This document shows positions 23,567-33,143 of a DNA stretch of 44,439 bases, one piece after another. Below the pieces are notes generated by a model. The model was not told the origin of the DNA and searched no databases. It saw only the letters and a program-made list of their open reading frames with translations. Position 1 is the stretch's first letter. Every line of letters begins with the position of its first letter. Both the position numbers and the translations under genes were made by a program. Source of the DNA: Pleurocapsaceae cyanobacterium CSU_1_1 (GTDB lineage Bacteria > Cyanobacteriota > Cyanobacteriia > Cyanobacteriales > Xenococcaceae); NCBI GenBank assembly GCA_012034765.1, contig JAAUOU010000026.1, positions 1 through 44,439 of the forward strand, written 5' to 3'.

Positions 23567-25561
23567 ATGATAGATACAGCTCCTCAACTCAATCGTATTG
23601 ATGGTCGTCTTTGGCAACGGTTTATTGAAGTAGCCTTACCCTATTGGTATCCAAGTAAAAAGAAGGCGGGAACTTTCTTTTTGATGTTGGTACTGTTGTT
23701 AATTTTTCTGTTTGCTTTTCTGTTTATGGCGATCGCTGGAACTCTCTGGTTAGGACAGCAATTATTCCCCCAATTTATCAACGAAGCTGCTGCTGGCTTG
23801 ATCGGCATGAGGAAACAGATCTTTAGCAACTCAACTGCACGCCTAATACTAGCTCTTGCTCTAATCTTGCCCACAGTAGTATTTGCTTGGAAATTTCCGC
23901 GCTGGAAAGGACGGGCTAAACAGTGGGGATTATTGTCCGTCTTGTTGCTGTTTTCCGTTATGGTTAGTGGTTTGAACGTGGTAATCTCCTTCACGATCCG
24001 CTTTATTGAAACTGCCCTGGTAGATAAAGATGAATCGACGTTTTGGCTATTTTTATGGGTCTATGGCGGTGTATTTGTTGTCGGCACAGCGATCGTGGTT
24101 ATTTATCGTTATTGTCAGCAATTATTAGGAGTTTACTGGCGAGAATGGTTAACTCAAAATCTGCTACAACGGTACTTAAAAAACCGAGCTTACTATCAAA
24201 TTAATGCCCAAAAGGAAATTGATAACCCCGATCAACGTCTTGCCGAAGATATTAATTCTTTTACAAGTACTAGCCTCACTCTATTGTTAAGCATTCTCGA
24301 TTCAGTGATTACTCTGGTTTCTTTTGTGGGAGTGCTGTGGGCAATTTCTAGCAGTCTTTCCCTGGTGTTGATCGGTTATGCTCTATTCGGCACTATTGTT
24401 ACTGTCTTGTTAGGTAAAAGACTGATTGGGCTTAACTATAACCAACTCCAGCGAGAAGCTGATTTTCGCTATGGTTTAGTTCATTTGCGAGATAATGCTG
24501 AGTCGATCGCTTTTTATGGTGGAGAATCACAAGAACTAGCCAGCGTCGGTCAACGATTTGCACGAGCAATTAGGAACTATCACGTTTTAATTGGTTGGCA
24601 ACGAAATCTCAATTTTTTTACCACAGGACATAGTTATTTTGTGCGGATATTGCCTTATGTAGTAGTTGCACCAATTTATTTGGCGGGAAAAATTGATTTT
24701 GGGGCGATTAGTCAGGCAACTATCGCATTTTTCCAAATTTTTGGAGCTTTGAGCATAATTATTGGTCAGTTTGAGTTGTTGACAGCTTTTGCAGCGGGTA
24801 TTAATCGAATTGCTGTTTTTGATGAAACCCTAACAGCTTTAGACGAGGAGACTGCCTTAGAGTCAGCAGCACCAACTATTGGCGCAACTATCGATTCTCG
24901 TTTAGCTTTAGAAGAGGTCACGTTATTAACCCCCGATCGTCAACAAACTTTAGTCGAAGATCTTTCTGTAGCCGTTGAACCACAGCAAAGTTTAGCGATT
25001 GTCGGCGAAAGTGGCGTGGGTAAAAGCTCTTTGTTACGAGCGATCGCTGGATTGTGGAATCTGGGTTCGGGCAACATTGTTCGACCAGCATCTAATTCTA
25101 TGCTCTTTCTGCCACAAAAACCCTATATGATCCTGGGGACATTAAGGCAACAGTTACTCTATCCCCATACCGACAGTCAGATACCTGATGAGCAGCTAGA
25201 AGAGGCGCTAAAACAAGTCAACTTAGGAAATTTAACCAAAAAAGTAGGTGGACTAGATGTGGAATTGAGTTGGTCAGACGTTTTATCTTTAGGAGAACAA
25301 CAAAGACTAGCTTTTGCCAGACTATTGCTGACCAAACCTAGCTATGCAATTTTAGATGAAGCCACTTCAGCACTAGATGTACAAAATGAGAAACGACTCT
25401 ATCAAATATTACAAGAGTCTGACACAACCATTATCAGTGTTGGTCATCGTCCCAGCCTATTACAATATCATCAAAAAGTACTTCAGCTTAAAGGTCAGTC
25501 ACAATGGCAAGTATTATCGGTAGAAGATTACCTGGCAACTTTTAATGAGCTAAATATTTAG
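23567..25561 (+). CDS. SbmA/YddA-type ABC transporter (fused permease-ATPase)
   Basis: 664 residues. A membrane domain of the ABC_membrane_2 class (as in peroxisomal ABCD, YddA and SbmA/BacA) spans about residues 35-430, with several helices and the conserved N-P-D-Q-R element (EIDNPDQRLAEDINSFTSTS). The ATPase has Walker A GESGVGKSS, a signature LSLGEQQRLAFARLL and Walker B YAILDEATSALD. Members of this class move peptides, cobalamin or fatty acyl compounds; the substrate cannot be told here. The gene starts 108 bases after the lysozyme gene, so a shared transcript is possible but not shown. Confidence 0.9.
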   Translation: MIDTAPQLNRIDGRLWQRFIEVALPYWYPSKKKAGTFFLMLVLLLIFLFAFLFMAIAGTLWLGQQLFPQFINEAAAGLIGMRKQIFSNSTARLILALALILPTVVFAWKFPRWKGRAKQWGLLSVLLLFSVMVSGLNVVISFTIRFIETALVDKDESTFWLFLWVYGGVFVVGTAIVVIYRYCQQLLGVYWREWLTQNLLQRYLKNRAYYQINAQKEIDNPDQRLAEDINSFTSTSLTLLLSILDSVITLVSFVGVLWAISSSLSLVLIGYALFGTIVTVLLGKRLIGLNYNQLQREADFRYGLVHLRDNAESIAFYGGESQELASVGQRFARAIRNYHVLIGWQRNLNFFTTGHSYFVRILPYVVVAPIYLAGKIDFGAISQATIAFFQIFGALSIIIGQFELLTAFAAGINRIAVFDETLTALDEETALESAAPTIGATIDSRLALEEVTLLTPDRQQTLVEDLSVAVEPQQSLAIVGESGVGKSSLLRAIAGLWNLGSGNIVRPASNSMLFLPQKPYMILGTLRQQLLYPHTDSQIPDEQLEEALKQVNLGNLTKKVGGLDVELSWSDVLSLGEQQRLAFARLLLTKPSYAILDEATSALDVQNEKRLYQILQESDTTIISVGHRPSLLQYHQKVLQLKGQSQWQVLSVEDYLATFNELNI

Positions 25562-25925
25562 CATCAGAGTCATTGTGCTTTGGCAAAGATTAAGAAATAT
25601 TGAACACAATACATCTCAGAACATATCAAAATATCGGGGTCGGGGAAGCTATTTATGCTCTAAGACCCCTTTGATCATCTACGTGGATTCCACTAGTAAT
25701 AGAGCTTTAAAATAAGCTTAAACTCTTTCTTGTGAGCAGGTTAATTGGCTTAACTTATATTTGATTAACATTGATATTAACAATCAGATTAAGCTCAGAT
25801 AACTGTTGTATTGATTTTTGTTGACCAACCCTGAGCCAAAAAAATTGTGGTAACGTAATTAAGGTAAAGATAAGTAACAAAAATAAGAAAAAGTATACTT
25901 ACACTAGCTCATACTCATTTAACCT
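25562..25925. other. Spacer with GGGGTC/GACCCC hairpin
   Basis: About 365 bases without a gene. ggggtc (25636-25641) pairs with gacccc (25664-25669) around a 22-base loop, with only TTT following. It may help end the ABC gene transcript. The rest is AT-rich and probably holds the promoter of the DUF3120 gene. Confidence 0.4.
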
Positions 25926-26645
25926 GTGACATCTTCCTCAAGTTCCGATCGCTCACTAGCAACACCTGCGACTATTCTCGATTTACCTCTACAACCAAGT
26001 AGAGGAAGTAGAGCTTGGCGAGTTTTTTTTGCCTCTTCATTTCTTGTATCAGTCCCCGTATTTTTTCAAGCTCCTATTGTCAGGCTATTTCCCGAACTTA
26101 GTCTGGTGCTAACCCTGTTTTGGGTTGGATTAGGTTTTTACCTCTATCAGCGCCCTCAAAATCGCTGGTGGGGAGATATTATTTTAGGCTTTAGCTGGAG
26201 TTGGTTAGCTGGCTCGATCTATTGGGGTTGGTTGAGATCTGAGCCTTTAATTCATATGCCGATTGAGGCGATTGGTTTGCCTTTTGCGCTGTGGTGTATT
26301 TGGCGTGGTTGGGGGAAGATTGGTAACTTTTTTTATCTTGGTTCTCTGTTGGGGACAGCGATTACCGATCTCTATTTTTACTTAGTAGATGTAATTCCTT
26401 ACTGGCGAAAGTTAATGACGGTAGATATGAACCCTGCGTTAGCCTCGCCCATTTTTAAAGCAGCTTTGGGACAAGTGCAAACCGTTTGGGGGATTAGTTG
26501 GGCGATCGTCTTAGTGAATATTCTGTTAGCAGTTAGCTGGTGGGCATTAAAGAAAACCGAGCTACACTGGTGGGCATTCGCAGGAGCAGTTTTAAGCACA
26601 ATTTTAGTCGACAGTTTGTTCTGGATTGCTGCTTATTTTGCGTAA
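25926..26645 (+). CDS. DUF3120 membrane protein
   Basis: 239 residues from a GTG. After a polar N-terminus of about 30 residues there are six or so hydrophobic helices (for example FFASSFLVSVPVFFQAPIV, LVLTLFWVGLGFYLYQ, GFSWSWLAGSIYWGWL, VNILLAVSWWAL and the C-terminal VLSTILVDSLFWIAAYF). The sequence fits DUF3120, a family found in cyanobacteria with no assigned function. The ABC permease gene follows after 45 bases on the same strand, suggesting an operon. Confidence 0.8.
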   Translation: MTSSSSSDRSLATPATILDLPLQPSRGSRAWRVFFASSFLVSVPVFFQAPIVRLFPELSLVLTLFWVGLGFYLYQRPQNRWWGDIILGFSWSWLAGSIYWGWLRSEPLIHMPIEAIGLPFALWCIWRGWGKIGNFFYLGSLLGTAITDLYFYLVDVIPYWRKLMTVDMNPALASPIFKAALGQVQTVWGISWAIVLVNILLAVSWWALKKTELHWWAFAGAVLSTILVDSLFWIAAYFA

Positions 26646-26690
26646 ACGAGTATTTGTCACTTGTTTTAAAGGATAAACCTAATCTATCTT

Positions 26691-27734
26691 ATGGCTCAGA
26701 GTAATCATGACTTAGAACCCTTGCACCTATGGCAAAACCTGCAAGAAAATGAAACTATTCTCTATATAGTTAAACGTCTATTCCAAGCTGCCATAACTTT
26801 GCTCTTGGCTTCGGCACTTTGTTTCCTAGTTGCTGAGATTGCTCCTGGAGACTATTTAGATACCCTTAAGCAAGATCCCCAGATTACTCCTGAACGGATT
26901 GCTGCCTTGAGTGAGCAGTTTGGTTTAGACAAGCCTGCGGTAGTGCAGTATTTTCGCTGGCTATGGCGCATCTTAACTAGATTTGATTTTGGTCAAAGTT
27001 TTGTTTATTTTCGCTCCGTTTCTTCTTTGCTGATCGAGCGAGTTCCCGCTACTCTCTTACTGGCGATCGCTTCGATTATTTTGACTTGGGCGATCGCTAT
27101 TCCCTTGGGTATTTTAAGCGCAGTTAAGCAAAACAGCCGTATCGATCAGATCTTGCGGGTATTGAGCTATTTGGGGCAAGGCTTTCCCAGCTTTATTACT
27201 GCTTTAATCTTTCTCATCATTGCTCAGTTTTTGTCTCCTCTGTTTCCCGTAGGTGGGATGACTAGTATCAACCACGATCAGCTATCTGTAATCGGCAAAA
27301 TTCTTGATCTTGCTTGGCATATGCTGTTGCCGACGATCGCCCTAAGTATTACTAGTTTTGCTGGATTGCAGCGCTTAACTAGAGGTCAACTGCTAGATGT
27401 TTTGCGCCAAGAATATATTCAGACTGCGCGAGCCAAAGGTTTGCCAGAAAATAAAGTAATTTATGTTCATGCACTGCGCAACGCCATTAATCCCCTGGTG
27501 ACTTTATTGGGGTTCGAGTTTGCTAGCTTGCTTGGAGGTTCGTTTATTGCCGAATTTTTCTTTAATTGGCCAGGATTAGGTCGTTTAACTTTACAGGCGG
27601 TACAGGCTCAAGATAAATATCTGGTGATGGCAAGTCTGATGATGGGTGCAGCTATGCTAATTATCGGTAATCTACTGGCGGATTTGCTCCTCAAAGCAGT
27701 AGACCCCAAAATAAAATTAGCAGATCTTAAATAG
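26691..27734 (+). CDS. DppB/OppB-type ABC transporter permease
   Basis: 347 residues. Inner-membrane permease of a peptide/nickel-type importer. The N-terminal helix is followed by the typical LVAEIAPGDYLDTL segment and LSEQFGLDKPAVVQYFRWLW, where this family has its P-G-D and L-G-L-D-x-P motifs. The EAA loop that contacts the ATPase is QEYIQTARAKGLPENKVIYV. The C-terminus has FNWPGLGRLTLQAVQAQD. No partner permease, ATPase or binding protein is in the window, so the complex is probably dispersed, as is common for this gene in cyanobacteria. Substrate unknown. Confidence 0.92.
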   Translation: MAQSNHDLEPLHLWQNLQENETILYIVKRLFQAAITLLLASALCFLVAEIAPGDYLDTLKQDPQITPERIAALSEQFGLDKPAVVQYFRWLWRILTRFDFGQSFVYFRSVSSLLIERVPATLLLAIASIILTWAIAIPLGILSAVKQNSRIDQILRVLSYLGQGFPSFITALIFLIIAQFLSPLFPVGGMTSINHDQLSVIGKILDLAWHMLLPTIALSITSFAGLQRLTRGQLLDVLRQEYIQTARAKGLPENKVIYVHALRNAINPLVTLLGFEFASLLGGSFIAEFFFNWPGLGRLTLQAVQAQDKYLVMASLMMGAAMLIIGNLLADLLLKAVDPKIKLADLK

Positions 27735-27872
27735 ACCTTAGTTCGGTAAGCTGGTATCAGTTTAAAACTATACGTCTAGTGTGAATTAGCTTTGCCCAAA
27801 TTAATTGGTTTTAGCTATCAGCTATCAGCTTTAAGGAAAAGCAACTAATTTATACCAGAGGGGTAAGTAATT

Positions 27873-28157
27873 ATGTTACTACAAATCAATTATTTAATTC
27901 GTTCCAAGCAAGACGGCAAATACCTAGTAGCCCGAATGCCACAGCAAAGTGGGATCGAAGCCAGCTATCTTTTAGTCTTTCAACAAGACTACGATGCCAT
28001 GAGCTATATCAACACTCATGGTCAAGAACTTAGCGATCGCCTTACAGTTGAAACCGCCTCCCCAATTCAACTAAAAGGGCTAATGGAACGCTGGAAATAC
28101 AATGGCTTTGCCATTGTCAAAGATCCTTTATTGCCTGATATCCAATTCGTCAGTTAA
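27873..28157 (+). CDS. Small conserved-looking protein of unknown function
   Basis: 94 residues, no signal or membrane helix. Predicted alpha/beta: a beta hairpin (INYLIRSKQDGKYLVARMP), a central LLVFQQDYDAMSYINTHG, and a C-terminal helix with LKGLMERWKYNGFAIVKDPL. I recognise no domain. The composition, an RBS-like GAGGGG seven or so bases... upstream (ccagaggggtaag before the ATG), and typical codon use support a real gene. It is between the ABC permease and the CBS protein, all on the plus strand but with spacers over 100 bases. Confidence 0.7.
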   Translation: MLLQINYLIRSKQDGKYLVARMPQQSGIEASYLLVFQQDYDAMSYINTHGQELSDRLTVETASPIQLKGLMERWKYNGFAIVKDPLLPDIQFVS

Positions 28158-28268
28158 TAATTTAGCCATCAGCAATTGCTAAATATAGTGACAGTTCCGC
28201 TCTAAACGGTAGCAATTCGCGATAGATTGAGACATAGAGTAGCAAACTATACGAATCTAACAATATAA

Positions 28269-28727
28269 ATGAGCAAAACCGTCGCTGAAGTCATGACTAC
28301 TGATCTAGTCACAGTATCTCCTGAGACTTCTCTACAGGAGGCGATTCAAATTTTGGCAGAGCGAGAAATTAGTGGTCTACCTGTAGTTGACAATCAGGGA
28401 AAGTTGGTAGGAGTAATCTCGGAAACCGATCTAACCTGGCAAGCTACAGGAGTAGATACACCCCCTTATGTGATGTTTCTTGATAGCGTAATCTACCTGC
28501 AAAATCCTGCTAAACACAATCAAGAAATACATAAAGCCTTGGGTCAAACAGTAAAAGATGCCATGAGCGATCGCCCAGCTACCGTGAAAGAGCATCAGCT
28601 AGTGCGGGAAGCTGCGAGAATTATGCACGAACATAAAGTGCGTCGTCTTCCTGTGCTGAACGATCAGTCGCAGCTAGTCGGAATGATCACTCAAGGAGAC
28701 GTGATTAAAATGATGGCAGCCGAATAA
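28269..28727 (+). CDS. CBS-pair protein
   Basis: 152 residues consisting of two CBS domains (about 1-60 and 92-150) and little else. Motifs: VAEVMTTDLVTVSPETSLQE, EREISGLPVVDNQGKLVGVI and, in the second, VREAARIMHEHKVRRLPVL followed by LVGMITQGDVIKMM. CBS pairs bind adenine nucleotides such as AMP, ATP or SAM and act as energy-state sensors. As a stand-alone pair it must regulate a separate partner, which is not evident here. Between the two domains is an insert of about 30 residues (PPYVMFLDSVIYLQNPAKHN). Confidence 0.92.
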   Translation: MSKTVAEVMTTDLVTVSPETSLQEAIQILAEREISGLPVVDNQGKLVGVISETDLTWQATGVDTPPYVMFLDSVIYLQNPAKHNQEIHKALGQTVKDAMSDRPATVKEHQLVREAARIMHEHKVRRLPVLNDQSQLVGMITQGDVIKMMAAE

Positions 28728-28830
28728 GCTGGACAATTTGTTCTGGCGACAATTTTGGGCGAATTTGAACGAAAAAACTTTTTTTACAATCAACTTTAAT
28801 TTTCATCGATATTGATTAACCAATTTAAAC

Positions 28831-29487
28831 ATGAGCATTACACCAGAATCAGTCCAAGAGTTATTAAATTCTGAAGACTTTGGCGAGCGGATTCGCGGTT
28901 TAAATCAACTACGCCAGATTGACCCTAAAACTGCCTTTGATCTCGTGCAACCAATGATTACCGATAACAATACCCGCGTGCGCTATGCTGCGGTGAGTCA
29001 ATTAGATACTTTGGGGGTTACAGACAAAGATACTGCTTTAAAACTTTTGCGCGATCGCCTATTTAACGATCCAGAAGCTGATGTTCAAGCAGCAGCAGCA
29101 GACGCGATTGGCGGGTTAAAGTTAACTGAAGCTTTTGAAGATTTAAACAATGTCTATCACAACACCTCAGAATGGCTCGTGCAGTTTAGTATCATTGCTG
29201 CATTAGGCGAATTAGGAGAACCTAAAAGTTTTGCCCTGCTCAAAGAAGCTTTGCATTCTAATAATAATCTTTTACAGACCGCTGCGATCGGCTCGATGGG
29301 AGAATTGGGAGATCCACAAGCTATTCCTCTGCTCAAGAACTTTGTCGAGCATGAAGACTGGCAAATACGTTTTCGGCTAGTGCAGGCTTTAGGAAGATTA
29401 GGAGGCGACGAAGCCAAGGCAATTATCACCAAGCTGGTGGACGATGAATCAGAACAGGTGGCTCAAGAAGCAAAAAATAATCTTTAA
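28831..29487 (+). CDS. nblB: HEAT-repeat protein, NblB-like
   Basis: 218 residues made almost wholly of HEAT-like helical repeats, for example VRYAAVSQLDTLGVTD, VQAAAADAIGGLKLTE, FSIIAALGELGEPKSF, LQTAAIGSMGELGDPQAI and FRLVQALGRLGGDEA. The start (SITPESVQELLNSEDFGERI) and the length agree with NblB, needed for phycobilisome breakdown during nutrient starvation and related to CpcE/F-type bilin lyases. NblB is thought to act on bilins or phycobiliproteins in the cytoplasm. Repeats of this type are hard to tell apart, so another lyase-like HEAT protein is possible. No phycobilisome genes are adjacent. Confidence 0.75.
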   Translation: MSITPESVQELLNSEDFGERIRGLNQLRQIDPKTAFDLVQPMITDNNTRVRYAAVSQLDTLGVTDKDTALKLLRDRLFNDPEADVQAAAADAIGGLKLTEAFEDLNNVYHNTSEWLVQFSIIAALGELGEPKSFALLKEALHSNNNLLQTAAIGSMGELGDPQAIPLLKNFVEHEDWQIRFRLVQALGRLGGDEAKAIITKLVDDESEQVAQEAKNNL

Positions 29488-29674
29488 TCACCTTAAATGA
29501 TTTGAGCTATGTCATTGAACTACCAGAATAAATTCGCCAAATGTATTTCTTGAAAATGAATTTTTACTCAATTAGACTTTAAACCACCAATTAAAGGGTA
29601 AGATTTGGCTACTTATTTTATTTAAAGGATCATACTTATTGATCTATTTCGTCAAGTAGCTAATCGTCGCCATC

Positions 29675-30763
29675 ATGTTATCTAATCTTTTGAAGATCGC
29701 TTCCATATCTTTGACTATTTTGGTCTTGCCGTCTTTAGTCTCTGCTCAACCAAGTTTTCTAGTGGCTCAGGTCAATCAACTAGAGCTAAATAATTTGCTT
29801 CTAGCAGGCAATAAATACGTCGAATCACAAAATTATGACAAAGCTTTGGAAACCTATGCAAAAGCAGCGGACATTGACGACAAAAATTCCCAGATTTTTT
29901 CTGGTATTGGCTATGTGCAAACTTTGAAAAAAAATTATGCTGAAGCAGCAAAAGCTTATCAAAAAGCCGTTGAGCTATCTCCAGAAGACCCTAAATTACA
30001 ATACGCGCTAGGCTTTTGCTTGGGTAATTTGGGAGAAAATTTAGCAGCAGCGAAGGCTTATGAGAAAGCGATCGCTCTTGAGCCAGATAATTTACAAAAT
30101 CATTTGGGTTTGGGAGTGGTGCTAGTTAGAGCAAAAGAATACGATCGCGCTGTTAAAACCTACGAAAAAATTATTGCCTTAGCACCAGATAACCAGGAGG
30201 CTTACAAAATTGCCTCACAGATTTTACTCAAACAACAGAAATATCCAGAGGCGATCGCTCTTTTACAAGTAGCCATACAACAGCAACCTGGGGAATCAGA
30301 TTTGAGGTTACGGCTAGCTGATGCTTTGTTAGACCAAGGAAACCTCACCGCAGGATTAGAAGCCCTCGAATTAGCCCAAAAAGTGGCTCCTCAAAATCAG
30401 CTTATTTATCTGCAAATCGGCAATGTTTTATACCAACAGGGAGAATTAGATCGAGCTTTAAACGAGTATCAGTGGGCAACAAGACTCAAACCTGATGATC
30501 CAGCAGCGATTGAAGGCTCTGGATTAATTCATCTGGCACAAAAGAATTACTATCGGGCAATTGTTGATTTTCGTCGCCTAACTGAACTTGCGCCGACTAA
30601 TCCCGTCGGCTATCACAATTTAGGTCTTGCTCTCAAAGGTAGAAATAGAGATGAAGAAGCGATCGCCGCTTTAGAAAAGGCTTTGACGCTATATAAAAGC
30701 AATGGCAATCAAACTCAAGCGGAGCAAGTGACAGCATTGATCGGCAAGATTCATGGGGAGTAG
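29675..30763 (+). CDS. Exported TPR-repeat protein
   Basis: 362 residues. The first 24 or so are a signal peptide (LKIASISLTILVLPSLVSA then QP). The rest is about nine tetratricopeptide repeats, such as YDKALETYAKAADIDDKNSQ, YAEAAKAYQKAVELSPEDPK, LAAAKAYEKAIALEPDN and YYRAIVDFRRLTELAPTNPV. TPR proteins are scaffolds for protein complexes; this one should act in the periplasm or thylakoid lumen. It has no catalytic domain. Partner unknown. Convergent with the DUF445 gene. Confidence 0.9.
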   Translation: MLSNLLKIASISLTILVLPSLVSAQPSFLVAQVNQLELNNLLLAGNKYVESQNYDKALETYAKAADIDDKNSQIFSGIGYVQTLKKNYAEAAKAYQKAVELSPEDPKLQYALGFCLGNLGENLAAAKAYEKAIALEPDNLQNHLGLGVVLVRAKEYDRAVKTYEKIIALAPDNQEAYKIASQILLKQQKYPEAIALLQVAIQQQPGESDLRLRLADALLDQGNLTAGLEALELAQKVAPQNQLIYLQIGNVLYQQGELDRALNEYQWATRLKPDDPAAIEGSGLIHLAQKNYYRAIVDFRRLTELAPTNPVGYHNLGLALKGRNRDEEAIAALEKALTLYKSNGNQTQAEQVTALIGKIHGE

Positions 30764-30848
30764 AACATTAAAAAGAAAAAAAAATAAATGAAAGAGTATT
30801 TTGAGCAAAAAACTTGTAGGTTATGCTGCTTTAAGGTCAAATTAAACT

Positions 30849-32099
30849 TTAATTAAACAACATCAGGACTGTCTGTAACAATCCGACGATAAACCCGAGT
30901 ATACCCCCTAAATTGACGATCGCCTGAAGTTCATTTTTGACAATTCCCTGTACTGCCTGCTCTAATTCTTCGGGAGTAGTGGCGGAGACGCGATCAATGA
31001 TTACCTGATCGATCGAGAGAATGGGAATGGCTTGAGCTACTAGTTTTTCTAAATCTTCTTCTAAATATCGCTCTAACACCAAGGCTAATTCTTGGCTAAT
31101 CACTTCTAGTGAATCATTAACCGTTGGTGAAGACTGTAAACGCTTGAGAATTAATGCTGCGAGGTTTTCCCATTCTACCGACTCCCCTAAACCTGTAATA
31201 ACTCTGCCTCCTTCTTCACGTACATAGTTACGTACGGCTTCCCTGACGGTTTTACGTAGTTGTCTGACGGTAGAGACGGGGAGATTTTGTAAAGAAAGGT
31301 TCATCAACCAATTTTTAATGCGATCGCGAATTTGCAGCGAGAAACTTAACTCTTCTAATCGAGCGTTAGTAATTCCTGGTTCATCAATACAAAAAGAACG
31401 TAGTCTAAGTAAACTATTGCGTAAACCAAACAAGTTAGCCACTACCCAATAAGTACCGCTAGTTTTTTCGCGAAAACCTTCATCAATAATTTGAATATTG
31501 CGATCGCTTAAAAAATCGATCATCGCCCGACGAATAGTGTCTGGAGGCAATACTGAACCTAATAGCCAGTCGGAAAACTTTTTAGCCTGCTCATCTTTAA
31601 GCTGAAAATTGAGGAGAATCTGGTCGAAAATCTGATTAACCTGTGCTTCTAAAAAATCTTCTCTTCTGGCGAGTACTTTTAACAGTCGGGGTAAGGATTG
31701 ACTGAATAGATCGCGGAGAATGTTACCTAAAATCTTAGCTGTTTTTTGTTCGCGATCAGATTTAACCCGATCTAAAGCTAACTTCAACAACCAGAGAATT
31801 GCCCCTTGAATACGTTCAGTTGCTAACAATCTTTGAGCCAGCTTTTGTAATTCCCCAGGGGTTAACAATGAACCCATAATCGTATCAGAAACTTTTTGCG
31901 CCAGACGCTCTTGATTGCTAGGAATTAATCCAGGAGTAAAAGGCAGCTTACGTTTGCCTAGATAAATAGCTTTGTAGGGACGAAACAACATTTTGATTGC
32001 TATGTCGTTAGTGAAATAGCCAATGATGCTGCCAGCTATAGGGGGAACTAAAAATATCCAGAGATTCGCTAGTGCCAAAGCAGTATGTTGAATCGACAA
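30849..32099 (-). CDS. DUF445 family membrane protein
   Basis: 416 residues from a TTG; no better in-frame ATG is visible upstream. The N-terminal helix ([20 protein letters not shown]) and the following [20 protein letters not shown] then [18 protein letters not shown] are the conserved DUF445 core. The middle is long, charged and helical. A C-terminal helix (about 395-412) anchors the other end. The family (YheB-like) is membrane-bound with no proven function; it has been linked to cell-envelope processes in other bacteria. menG lies 47 bases upstream on the same strand, so the two may be cotranscribed. Confidence 0.88.
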   Translation of the reverse strand: MSIQHTALALANLWIFLVPPIAGSIIGYFTNDIAIKMLFRPYKAIYLGKRKLPFTPGLIPSNQERLAQKVSDTIMGSLLTPGELQKLAQRLLATERIQGAILWLLKLALDRVKSDREQKTAKILGNILRDLFSQSLPRLLKVLARREDFLEAQVNQIFDQILLNFQLKDEQAKKFSDWLLGSVLPPDTIRRAMIDFLSDRNIQIIDEGFREKTSGTYWVVANLFGLRNSLLRLRSFCIDEPGITNARLEELSFSLQIRDRIKNWLMNLSLQNLPVSTVRQLRKTVREAVRNYVREEGGRVITGLGESVEWENLAALILKRLQSSPTVNDSLEVISQELALVLERYLEEDLEKLVAQAIPILSIDQVIIDRVSATTPEELEQAVQGIVKNELQAIVNLGGILGFIVGLLQTVLMLFN

Positions 32100-32146
32100 T
32101 AAAGATTAATTAACAAAAAACTAATTGTAGCCGTATATTTTATATT

Positions 32147-32857
32147 CTATTTGGTTAACACCAATATTCCCATCATGCCACCCATTAAAGGATAATGAAC
32201 AGCTTGACTAAATCCTGCTCCATGAGCCAGTTCAATTTGTTCTGAACCTGTCGGAAATCGTTCGACGCTAGGATTAATATAAGCATACTCTTCTTTCATC
32301 CCCATATTTTCCGCAGTTGGCACGACAATATTAGCTAAATACCATTCCTGGAATAGTTGCATGTAGCCAGCATCAGGACGATGAAAATCCAGAATTGCTA
32401 CCTTAGCCCCTGGTTTCAACACTCGTAATAATTCTTCAAGGCTTCGGGGAATATTTGTTACATTGCGCAATCCATAGCCCATAGTGGCACAGTCAAACTG
32501 ATTATCCGCCAAGGGTAGAGCTAGGGCATCTCCTTCGAGCCAATTCATCAGCACTGTTGGACACTTTAGCATTTGCCGTTGTTTAGCGATCGCCAGTTGC
32601 TCACAGGCAAAGTCTAAGCCAGTTACCTGACCTTTATTACCTACCTTTTTAGCCAACAATAAGGCAAGATCTCCGCTACCACAGCAAACATCCAGGCTAT
32701 TATTTCCTAACTTAGCTTCACTCCACTTAACCGCCATTAGCTTCCAAATACGATGCTGTCCAAAACTCAGGCGATCGTTCAGGCGATCGTATACAGGAGC
32801 AATGCGATCGAAGATTGCTTTAATTTCTGCTGCTGCGGGAGGAACGGTTTGGGTCAT
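32147..32857 (-). CDS. menG: Demethyl(phyllo/mena)quinone methyltransferase (MenG/UbiE)
   Basis: 236 residues. UbiE/COQ5 family SAM methyltransferase: AIFDRIAPVYDRLNDRLSFG at the start, motif I LDVCCGSGDLALLLAKKV, then FDCATMGYGLRNVTNIPRSL, LRVLKPGAKVAILDFHRP and the late IELAHGAGFSQAVHYPLMGG. In cyanobacteria this enzyme makes the last methylation in phylloquinone synthesis, the photosystem I electron carrier. It carries the family length and all motifs. DUF445 follows after 47 bases. Confidence 0.93.
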   Translation of the reverse strand: MTQTVPPAAAEIKAIFDRIAPVYDRLNDRLSFGQHRIWKLMAVKWSEAKLGNNSLDVCCGSGDLALLLAKKVGNKGQVTGLDFACEQLAIAKQRQMLKCPTVLMNWLEGDALALPLADNQFDCATMGYGLRNVTNIPRSLEELLRVLKPGAKVAILDFHRPDAGYMQLFQEWYLANIVVPTAENMGMKEEYAYINPSVERFPTGSEQIELAHGAGFSQAVHYPLMGGMMGILVLTK

Positions 32858-32940
32858 TCAATGATCTAAGTAAAATTTCTCTTTAGTAATCATATGGCAT
32901 GGCTCAAGCTGGCAATAATCAAGATCGAGAATCTTAACTT

Positions 32941-32963
32941 ATAGTCATTCCCAATAAAAACCA
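32941..32963. repeat. Solitary MITE-like end
   Basis: tatagtcattcccaataaaa resembles the left end of the element at 13054-13171. No opposite end is found within the next 150 bases, so it is a relic or chance similarity. The surrounding spacer 32858-33064 holds no gene. Confidence 0.3.
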
Positions 32964-33059
32964 CCTGATATTTATTGTAAATTGCATTCAGCGATTGCGA
33001 TCGGGTCTCCAACGAACATTGCCCATCACCAAATCTTAAAAAAATGATAGCCGATCGCC

Positions 33060-33090
33060 AAAAAACCGAGGCGCATTTTTTTACACCTCG
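33060..33090 (-). terminator. Intrinsic terminator of the DUF4912 gene
   Basis: On the minus strand CCGAGG (33090-33085) pairs with CCTCGG (33070-33065), followed by TTTTT. The loop is A-rich. It lies 54 bases after the DUF4912 stop. Confidence 0.8.
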
Positions 33091-33143
33091 GCTTCTTTAT
33101 ATTTGCAGATATTTAGATATTGTTTAGATACCTAATAGATTGA